Source of the DNA: Cryptomeria japonica
Lineage: Eukaryota > Streptophyta > Pinopsida > Cupressales > Cupressaceae
Assembly (NCBI RefSeq): GCF_030272615.1
Contig: NC_081413.1
Coordinates: 21,330,501-21,394,500 of the forward strand
DNA: 64,000 nucleotides
Direction: 5' to 3'
Every line of letters begins with the position of its first letter. Position 1 is the stretch's first letter. Below are positions 55,971 to 64,000 of this stretch, one piece after another. A program made the position numbers and the translations under genes. The notes beneath the pieces are model-generated. The model was not told where the DNA came from. It searched no databases and saw only the letters and a program-made list of their open reading frames with translations.

Positions 55971-58900
55971 AGTCTGATAGTACAAACTTCCTTACATACT
56001 GAAAGGAAAAATCTATGGGTTGTAGATAGTGGTTGTTCCAACCACATGACCGGTGATAAAAAGAAATTTATCAAACTTGAAGACTAGAACGGTGGTTCAG
56101 TAAGATTTGGAGACAACTCATCCATCAAAATAAAAGGAAAAGGTACTCTAAATATTGATGGAAAATTGAAGGTACCTGATGTATATTATATGGAAGGCTT
56201 AAAGCATAATATGTTGAGTGTAAGTCAAATGTGTGACAAAGGTTATACATTTACCTTTGACTCAACCAGTTCCCAGATAAAGAAAGATAGTACCGGTAAG
56301 GTTGTGGCAGAAGGAAAGAGAATAGATGGTAATGTTTATAATATGAAGGAATGTTGAGTCCCAATGCATGTTAGGACAAGTTGATGAAAGTTGGCTATGG
56401 CATTGAAGATTAGGCCACATAAACTTTGATAACTTAGTTGCAGTGAGTAGAAAGGGGTGTGTTAGGAATATTCCACCCATCATCAAACCGGTAAGAACAT
56501 TTTTTGATGAATGTGTGAAAGGAAAGGAGACTAAGGTAAGCTTCAGGAAAAAAGAGAACAACACCTCAAGACCACTTGAAATTGTGCATATAGATTTGTG
56601 TGGTCCAACTAGGATAAGAGCATTTGCCAGTGAAAGATATTTAATACTCTTTATTAATGATTATTCAAGAATCACTTGGGTCACTTTCCTGCAAGATAAG
56701 TTGCAAGCATTTGATAGATTTGCGATCTTTAGGAAGATGGTGGAGAAGGAAAGTGGGTACAAGCTAAATTTTTTGAGATTAGACAGGGGTGGAGAGTTCA
56801 CATATAATGAATTTGAGGATTATTGTGAAAAACATGGAAATAGAAGGCAATAATCAGCCCTTAGGACACCACAACAAAATGGTGTGGTGGAAAGGAAGAA
56901 CAAGATAGTAAAAGAAATGGCCAGAACCATGTTAAATGCGGCTACTCTTCCAGACACATATTGGAAGGAAGTTGTTCATATTGCTACATATAATTTGAAC
57001 CTGATTCAATTAAGAACAAACAATAGAATGGCACCTTATGAGTTGTGGTATGACCAAAAGCCATCAGTCAAATAATTCAAAGAGGTAAGTCTTTTATCAA
57101 GAGAGATATGGATGGTCTACATAATTTTGACTCCAGTAGTGATGAGGTAATCTTCCTTGGTTACTCATCAAATAGAAAGTCCTACAAATGCTACAACAAA
57201 GGGCTAAGAAGAGTCATTGAGAGTGTGCATGTAAAAGTTGATAAGGATATGCATAAAGGAAGTCAACCATAGGTAAACTGGTATGATGATTCTAGTGATG
57301 AAGGTGAGGAAGCTCAATCAGACAATGAACCAGAAGAAGGATCCAATAAATTTCATAACCGGTATGTGCAGTTGAATCATCTAGAAGAGAAAATTATGGG
57401 AAATAAGAATGATGGTGTACAGACTAGAAGAAGACTTACCTGAAATGATGAACAAGTCAACTTATGCCTCATGACTGAAGTAGAAGCTAAAAAATTCAAT
57501 GAGGTCAGCAAAAGACAAGAATGGATGGATGCCATGGAAGAATAACTGCAACAAATTGAGAAGAACAAGACTTCAGAATTAGTCCCTAGATCGGAGGACA
57601 AGAAGTTCATTTGCACTAAATGGGTCTACTGGAATAAGATGAATGAAGAAGGTAAAATTGTTAGGGATAAAGCTAGATTGGTGTGCAAAGGATACTCTGA
57701 GGTAGAGGGAATTGATTTTGAAGAAACATTTGCACCCATACCTAGATAAGAAGCAATTAGAGTGTTTATAGCCTTTTATGCCTACAAGGGTTATAAATTA
57801 TATGAGATGGATGTAAAGTATGCCTTCCTAAATGAAAATTTGGAAGAAGTGTACATGAAGCAACTGGAAGGGTTTCTGCTACATGATGATGAAACCTTTG
57901 TGTGCTGATTGAAGAAGGCCCTATATGGTTTAAAGAAAGCTCCCAGAGGATGGTATTCAAGATTGGATCAATACCTGAAGTAGAAAGGACTTAAAAAGGG
58001 GAGTGATGACAACAATTTATGCGTAAAGAAAGATTGAAACCACATGATCATTGTGGTTGTGCATGTAGATGACATTATTTTTGGAGGCAATAAGGACACC
58101 CTATGCAAAGAATTTGTTGATTAGATGCAATCAAAATTTGAGATGTCAATGCTTGGTGAATTGACATAATTCCTTTGTTTACAAATATTACAGGAAGATA
58201 AAAAAATATTTATCTCACAAACTAAGTATGCAAAGGATATGTTGAAGAAATTTCAACCACAGGATTGTAAATCGGTAAGTACCCCCATGGTGACCAGAAG
58301 AAAATTAAGCAAGAATGATGAATCACCGGTGGTGGATCAGGCATTGTATAGATCCACGATAGGTAGTCTATTGTATCTAACTACCTCTCAATTGGATATA
58401 GTGTAGGTAGTATGTATGGTGGCCATATTCCAGGCTAAACCAAATTAGTCACATAAGAATGCACTTAGCAAAATTTTTAGGTACCTCCAAGGAAAACTTA
58501 GTTATGGATTATGGTACCCTAAATAAGGGGAGTTCATCTTAGAAGCATACATTGATGCTAACTAGGAAGGTTTCATTGATGACTTGAAGAGCACAAGTGG
58601 TGGTGCATTCTTCCTAGGTGACCCATTGGTCTCATGACATAGCAAAAAATAGGACTCGATCTCTCTATCAACTACTGAAGTAGAATATATTGTTGCTGCT
58701 ATATGATGCTCTCAGGTGCTTTGGGTGAAGAAAACCCTTTAAGACATACAGGTGGACATCATTGATCCTATTCTCATCCGATGTGATAATTTGAGTGTAA
58801 TCAACATAGAAAATAATCCAGTGATACATTCCAGAACAAAGCACATTGCTATCAAGTATCATTTTCTTAGAGAGAGGGTTGAAGGGTAGGAGGTAAGGAT

Positions 58901-59018
58901 GGATTATGTCCATACCAGAGAACAAGTAGAAGACATCTTCACCCAACCATTATCGGTAAGCACCTTTGAGTACCTTCGATACAAGTTGGGAGTTGTGTCA
59001 TCTGCCTTATGTACTTAA
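55971..59018 (+). pseudogene. Pol of copia H, copy 2
   Basis: Protease (WVVDSGCSNHM) lies at about 56018-56050. The integrase core (56443-57080) has the three catalytic segments HIDLCGP, LRLDRGGEF and PQQNGVVERKN. Reverse transcriptase (about 57600-58330) has HVDD in place of YVDD near 58062. RNase H (about 58500-58880) reads STTEVEYIV. The frame ends near 59018. It is better preserved in integrase than copy 1 but still has stops and shifts (for example TAA 57074, TGA near 57906). Confidence 0.85.
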
Positions 59019-59189
59019 GCATAGAAGGATTTAAATGGTTCAGGGGGAGTTCATAGCAGTTGAAATGGGGAGATCAACATCGATCAAAGGGGGAGTGTAC
59101 ACTACCCTTTGTCATTATATCAAAGGGGAATAAATGGACCAATATGAAGTGTCTTGCGCTAAGTTGACATCAATGCCAAACGAGGAGAT

Positions 59190-60639
59190 TGTTGGCATTT
59201 TGGCATTTGACATTAAGTTGTCATTGATGTTAACTAGTTTAGTAAAGCAAGTAAGAAGGGGTGATCGATATGATGGCAATACACATGAGAGTGAGTAGAC
59301 AAAAGGAAGGCTACTAGTAAAGAAGGCTTACCGATAAGGCATAAATAGTGATGATGGTTGTTTGTGTGTTATGAAGGTACAACAACCGGTGAATAGAATA
59401 GAAAGGATGTTTGATGGATACTGGTATGATAGACTAAATCAGTAGTCAACCTAGGTCGACAAAGTATATCAAACTGACATAGGAATCCAAGCAAAGGTGG
59501 ATGTCGACAAGGATGATAGCTGGATGCCAAGTGGAGGTATTGCATAGGTTGGTGGAGTGTGAATTGATGTAACAAATCTATAGGTAGGTCAGTTTTAATG
59601 AAGAACCCGCAAGTCAGGGAGGATGCCAAAGATTGCGGCTCAAGGAAGGAAAGATGGAAAAGCAATCACACTAATCTTGCAAGTAGATTTGATCTTGGTA
59701 CCTATTAAGTGAAGGAAATATGAAGTCCATTAATGGCGAGTGATAGAGAAATGTAGAAAAGCATGGTGTAGACCTCTAGATTTATAAAACGTACATTGGA
59801 ATGCAAAGTTTGGCTAGTGATTGATTGTTGTCATAAATATTATTGTTGTCATAAATATTATATCCCTGAAAAAGAAGATCAAATAAAAGATGATTTGGAT
59901 TGAGCTAGAAAAGGAAAACCTAACATGGTAGTATTTGAATGCATTCTTGGTGGGAATTCATGTTTATAAATATACAAGCTCGAAATAGAAAAGGATGATG
60001 CTTGTGGAGAACAAGAAGAGTAAAGAGATATTGAGTACAAATAAGAATCATCTCCCTTAGAATTTATTCTAAGAAAGTTGTAGATTGAGTCAACAAGCAA
60101 ACGAGTCAGAGGGTTAAACCAATAGTGATAGAGTACCGATATAACTGTAGCAAGTCTGACAGTTGAGAAAATCGGTGCAGTGTGTGTGATCAAGAAGGCA
60201 TCTAGGTATGATAGAGAGTGTTGTGAGGATATGAGACAAAGAGAAGAGAATAAAAAAGAGAAATTTGTTAACCGATAGTGTGTGATTCAGTAAAAAAGAG
60301 AAGACTGCTCACCGACAGAGACCTATTTGTTCAAGAGTTGCAGAATTAATTTGCAACAAGAAGCCATAACTGTATCTAAATTGTATTTGAATATACATCA
60401 CCAATGTGGAGCTCTAAATCAAGAGGGGTAGGTGGTCCTTAGGTTGGTGCCCTAAATCTTTGTAATTTAGTGTTTCACTTGTGAGGCTAGATTGGAGTAG
60501 TAATCTCCAGTAGCATTTCTCATTGAGGTTTTTCCCATATTGGGTTTTCCTCATAAATCTGATGTTGTGTGTTACAATGTGTGTTTTTCTTCTTTGGTCT
60601 CCTCATTAGCTTTATTGGTTTGATTGATTAGTGCTTAAG
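59190..60639 (+). mobile_element. LTR 3 of copia H, truncated
   Basis: It starts TGTTGGCATTTTGGCATTTGA after a weak purine tract (ACGAGGAGAT). It matches LTRs 1 and 2 up to GATTAGTGCTTAAG and then stops, losing the last 80-110 bp. A small direct repeat of ATAAATATTA(T) lies near 59833-59862. No target duplication can be tested. Confidence 0.85.
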
Positions 60640-61020
60640 CTAATAGGCTATGATAGTTTGGATTGTGGTAGAGAGGGACATAGAGAGGGATTGAGCATTG
60701 AGCTTGGAGGATGACATGGCCCTAGAGAGGGCTATAGTAGATGAGGAGCAGGCTCAAGCTAACAGCTTATAGGCCAAGCGAGATAGAATTTAGGTGGCTC
60801 TAGAGATGGTGACACTAGAGAGAGATGCCTACTGAACAAAGGTGGAGGTCAAAAAGGAGGACCTATAAGAAGCCAAGGGTGGGGAGATGGTATATTGGAT
60901 ATAGGAGATAGAGATAAATTTGGATGAGTTGAGGTCATAATTCACATGGGCCTAGGTAGATGTCACTAGGTTCTATAGAGAGAGGGATGTGGTATGACAA
61001 GCCCTAGTACCCAGATGATT
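60640..61020 (+). pseudogene. Coiled-coil remnant next to copia H
   Basis: One plus-strand frame, broken by several stops, is rich in Glu/Arg/Leu heptad-like segments (VVERDIERD, ALSLEDDMALERAIVDEEQA, MVTLERDAY). It resembles in style the coiled-coil tail of the PMD gene in element E. It may be the far end of the PMD remnant at 42631-43419. This is an inference from position and composition, not a firm homology. Confidence 0.3.
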
Positions 61021-61282
61021 GGCACAACATTTTATGAATGCCATAGTCATAATGGGTAGTTGAGAGGGCCTTATGGGAGGCAGGATACTACATAGGTTCC
61101 TCTCCAAATTGGTCCTGTATTGGTCCCTCACATACTTTAGATATGTGCCAACTTTTTCAAGGAGCTTGGTTTTGTCAAAGGTGTCATTTCCAAACCACTC
61201 AACCATTTGGTTTGTCAATTCATCTTTTAACCTTTTTTCTTGGTCATTCCACCTTTTAAAGAAAAAACAAACCTGTTAGATT
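61021..61282 (-). pseudogene. Possible plant transposase (Ptta/En/Spm-like) exon
   Basis: A minus-strand frame reads RWNDQEKRLKDELTNQ, MVEWFGNDTFDKTKLLEKVG and YLKYVRDQYRTNLERN. It follows an acceptor-like TTTAAAAG. Length, charge pattern and position downstream of the exons at 61573-62691 suggest the transposase-associated helical region found in CACTA second genes. The family call is uncertain. Confidence 0.4.
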
Positions 61283-61572
61283 CAGAAATAAACTGAAGCT
61301 ACATTTATTACACTTCAAGAAATGGATCAAAGGAAAACTATTCTAGCAATGATATGAAATCAAAAGTGGATTAGGGTTAGTTCACATATGATGTACCACC
61401 TTTTACGTATGGTGGGCCCAAATATTTGCAATGCAATGTCACTAAGATGTTTATAGAAAATATCATTGCCTACAAAAAATTCATGGGATCATTAGTCCAA
61501 AATGAGTGATCATAAAGTAAATTACAATTAGATTATATATAATGATAATTTTAAAGTACCCAAAACCTTTGT

Positions 61573-62691
61573 ATCTTTAAGGGAATCATTTCTTCGTCGC
61601 TCACCACCAATGTGGCCTACAACGTTCCCATACTAGTAATACGAGAAGATCCAAGAAATGATGGTATGTTATCAGCAGTAGTCACCTCTGGCACATCCTC
61701 ATGTGCATCTCCTCCTGCAAAAAATGAATCCATATGAAATGGCATTAGAATTCAAAAAAGAATGCTTGAAGGGAAATAAACACATGACAAAAGATAGAGA
61801 AAAAGAGGGATCTACCAGCAGTGGACGGGCCAATATGACGTACACTAGAGGATGTCTGCATCCTATGTGTTGCCGACATTGCAGTCGGCAATATAGGTGA
61901 GGGTAACCTCTGATGAGGCAGCGATGACATTTGCATAGTAACATTGACAACACCTAAAGAATAATACATTAAATATATCAAACATTAAATATATGAAAAG
62001 TGCAAGAATTGTAAACAAGGATGAACCTTTATTTTGAAAATTGACAGTATCAAGTATGATATGTTTTGGGTACTCAGAGTGATAAGCCAAGCAAGTGATA
62101 ATAAAAGAAAATCCTCATCACCTGAAGATCCTGCAACACCTTGATCATGGGAATGACTTTGATGAGGGCAGATAAATTGCTATAAAAACAATACGTACAC
62201 ATTTTAGTTAATGACATAAAAGAGAATAAAATATAAACCATTATTGAACTTTTCTTATAATTAAAGCTTTCATTACTACTTACTTGCAAGTTTTCTGTTG
62301 TCTGAATCAATAATGCCACCCTCTCTCATATCTCATCAGTGATAGGATGCACAGCTGCCAAAGTAACAATCTCTTTTCTAATTTTTATAATAGGCACTAT
62401 TAAGAATTTCATAAGGTCTGTGGGATCTTCAGGGTCATCATCGCTTAACCCTAATGATTCCACATCCCTAGAAAGGTGCTCAAGTACTGCAACTCCCTTT
62501 CCCTTTCCATGAACATTCGTCTGTGTCAAGAATATCATTAACAATTACAAAATTAGTATAAATCACTAAAAAAAAGAACATAATAATGTAACAGTTTGCT
62601 TCTATCTAATTTGTACAATTACAATGAGGTTTACCTGCTCAGTAGAAGTGTCGCAAGCTACATCTCTATCTACGATATGTGATGGATCCAT
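61573..62691 (-). pseudogene. Multi-exon CACTA-associated gene (five recognisable exons)
   Basis: Exon 1 is 62691-62635 (MDPSHIVDRDVACDTSTEQ, donor GTAAAC). Exon 2 is 62520-62284 (acceptor TTGACACAG, donor GTAAGT); it includes VAVLEHLSRDVESLGLSDDD and one TGA near 62325 in ERVALLIQTT context, where Trp is likely. Exon 3 is 62179-62122 (acceptor TTTTTATAG, donor GTGATG). Exon 4 is 61953-61816 (acceptor TTCTTTAG, donor GTAGAT). Exon 5 runs from 61714 (acceptor TTTTTTGCAG) to about 61573, with a TAG near 61625. All junctions keep frame across phases 0, 0, 1, 1. The gene probably continues to 61282-61021. I cannot name the product; a DNA-binding partner of the TNP2 transposase is possible. Confidence 0.5.
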
Positions 62692-63162
62692 GTCGGCTTG
62701 TGACAAAGAAAAAATATAAAAAACGTTAGCGAAATTAAACCAATAGACTTACCAAAAAAACTTCATAATAAAATGGTATATTGGATTCATTAATTGGACT
62801 ATACCTAAAATCAACACCATCAATTACGCATCATCATATATGTAATTGAGCATCATCATATATGTAATTGAGCATCACATATCATTTGTCATCATAAACA
62901 TGTGATCCATCACATATGTATTTTAAATCAACATCCATCACTTAGCTAATAAACAATCCAATTTCCATAAATAAACATAGTTTAAAAATTGTCACATAAA
63001 TAGTCACTCTCCTTATCTCCATCTCCATATTAAAAGGTGCATCATGAATTAATTATGTAATGGCATTAGAATTCAAAACATAATGAAATAATTATGTAAA
63101 AAAAATTCTATCAAGAAGTCAATATTAAATAGATAATATACTAATTGCATACCTCATACATT
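62692..63162. other. Gene-free stretch in the CACTA region
   Basis: This is AT-rich, with a duplicated GAGCATCATCATATATGTAATT unit (about 62826-62876). Nothing else is recognised. Confidence 0.5.
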
Positions 63163-63203
63163 TCATTCTTCATCATCATGAACATCAAGGTCATCATCGC
63201 CAA

Positions 63204-63270
<67 letters not shown>

Positions 63271-63326
63271 TTCACCATCATCATCACCATCATCACCATC
63301 ACCATCACCACCAACACCATCACCAT

Positions 63327-63396
<70 letters not shown>

Positions 63397-64000
63397 TTGT
63401 TCTTGTTCTTCTTCATCATCATTGAGAAACTGTCGATCATCATCATCATCCGCTTCATCTTCTACTTCTTCAGTATCTTCCTCTTCCATCACATTATACT
63501 TTATCGGCCTTCCTCTTGGATCATGTCTAACAACAAATGACCAACCCGGTTTATGTGGAACCTCTGACTAAAATACTTTCTCACATTGGCTTGGAAGAAC
63601 ATAGGGCTCATCCCCAACTGGTTCAAATGACCTTGTATTTAGCATTATAAAACCATTATCATGTTCAATAAAAGTTCTATCAGGATCATTTTTATTCAAT
63701 CGTAGCCTGTACCATTTGACAACGAACAAAACTAATTTGAAGGAATTAAAGTCACACTCAAGTATATCATCATAAATGTCATAGTATCAATTTTGAGACT
63801 GTTGAGGATGAATGTCATTTCTCGATGAAATATTTGTCACCTCAAAGACTGCAGTGATGCCAGAATCACATGTTTTCTTCGTTTCATCCAACTTTTTTAT
63901 GCAAAATTTATGACCATTGTAGCACATAGCATTGTGGTGTTTGACCTACGATATGTCAAACATGTAAAATTTATTGCATTGTGAGTTGATAAACATATGG
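63163..64000 (-). pseudogene. CACTA transposase (TNP2 type), DUF4216-like C-terminus with poly-Asp tail
   Basis: The frame enters at the window edge and reads through KFCIKKLDETKKTCDSGI, YYDIYDDILECDFNSFKLVL, IEHDNGFIMLNTRSFEP and YVLPSQC. It continues to SEVPHKPGWSFVVRHDPRGR and ends near 63163. This segment order is typical of the C-terminal DUF4216 region of plant CACTA (En/Spm) transposases. Two in-frame stops occur (TGA near 63789, TAG near 63565; flanking residues suggest Tyr at the second). The last 110 residues are almost wholly acidic, encoded by the GAT repeat listed separately. The catalytic part lies outside the window. Confidence 0.72.
63202..63405. repeat. (ATC)n/(GAT)n microsatellite
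   Basis: About 200 bp of ATC triplets with ACC interruptions form two long pure blocks (about 63205-63270 and 63338-63397). In the transposase frame they encode runs of Asp with Gly/Val interruptions. Frames on the other strand give poly-Ile or poly-Met, which I treat as artefacts. Confidence 0.9.

Larger units (their letters stand above)
45210..60639 (+). mobile_element. Copia element H: tandem dimer sharing a middle LTR
   Basis: The layout is LTR (45210-46783), internal region 1, LTR (52189-53723), internal region 2, LTR (59190-60639, truncated). The middle LTR has a polypurine tract on its left and a primer-binding site on its right, so it serves both internal regions. Both internal regions encode a full-length but decayed copia gag-pol. 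The multi-knuckle Gag with an internal coiled coil and a KQSKD-x-GLGF-like motif resembles SIRE/Tork-type elements; lineage assignment is tentative. Confidence 0.88.

Noticed and set aside
63145-63540. Open frames of poly-isoleucine (plus) and poly-methionine (minus) across the ATC repeat
   Set aside because: They are by-products of the microsatellite. Only the poly-Asp frame is continuous with a recognisable protein domain.
1-64000. Host protein genes, rRNA or tRNA genes
   Set aside because: All longer frames resolve to transposable-element genes or their shadows. No tRNA cloverleaf or rRNA core motifs were noticed when reading both strands, though a tRNAscan run would be needed to exclude tRNAs.

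Overview
This window looks like intergenic DNA from a large, repeat-rich plant nuclear genome. Supporting signs are AT-rich sequence, Ty3/gypsy elements of Tat type, Ty1/copia elements, a CACTA-type DNA transposon, plant mobile domain (PMD) sequences, and transposon genes with GT-AG introns. A conifer or other gymnosperm is my best guess from the density of long nested elements, but nothing here proves the species. I found no ordinary host gene, rRNA or tRNA.

From 1 to about 42.6 kb the layout is a nest of retrotransposons inside one copia element (called F, minus strand; 5' LTR 41217-42630). The F gag gene is cut into three pieces (41144-40558, 16472-16388, 8847-8532) that read on from one another once the insertions are skipped. 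The insertions are: E, a 16.2-kb Tat-type gypsy element (16473-40557, minus, target duplication ATAAC); C, a gag-protease-only element (8848-16387, minus, duplication CTGAC); and A, a plus-strand relative of E that enters at the window start and ends at 8531. D, a sister of C (17183-25022, minus, duplication GATAA), sits inside the 3' LTR of E. G1 (1-773) is an LTR inserted in the gag of A.

From 42.6 to 61 kb a PMD gene remnant is interrupted by another LTR (G2, about 43420-45180). It is then interrupted by a copia tandem dimer, H: LTR-internal-LTR-internal-LTR at 45210-60639. From about 61 to 64 kb there is a minus-strand CACTA-like region: a TNP2/DUF4216-type C-terminus with a poly-aspartate tail, and a second gene with five recognisable exons.

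The most interesting content is the cargo of the E/A family. Between pol and the 3' LTR, on the strand opposite to gag-pol, both elements carry a spliced gene. It has a TATA-like box, a 66-nt first exon, a GTAAGT donor, a repeat-filled intron, and a second exon encoding a PMD, a coiled coil and a conserved C-terminus. In E this exon and the 2511-codon gag-pol frame are both free of frameshifts. Both are broken only by stop codons, mostly of the kind made by C-to-T change at CAG and CGA. This suggests mutation driven by cytosine methylation.

The second interesting content is in C and D. Each carries four copies of a hairpin motif running exactly 30 nt from GGAC to GTCC, in the LTRs and twice in the leader. 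Their U3 regions hold 1 to 3 copies of a related 27-nt GC-rich hairpin.
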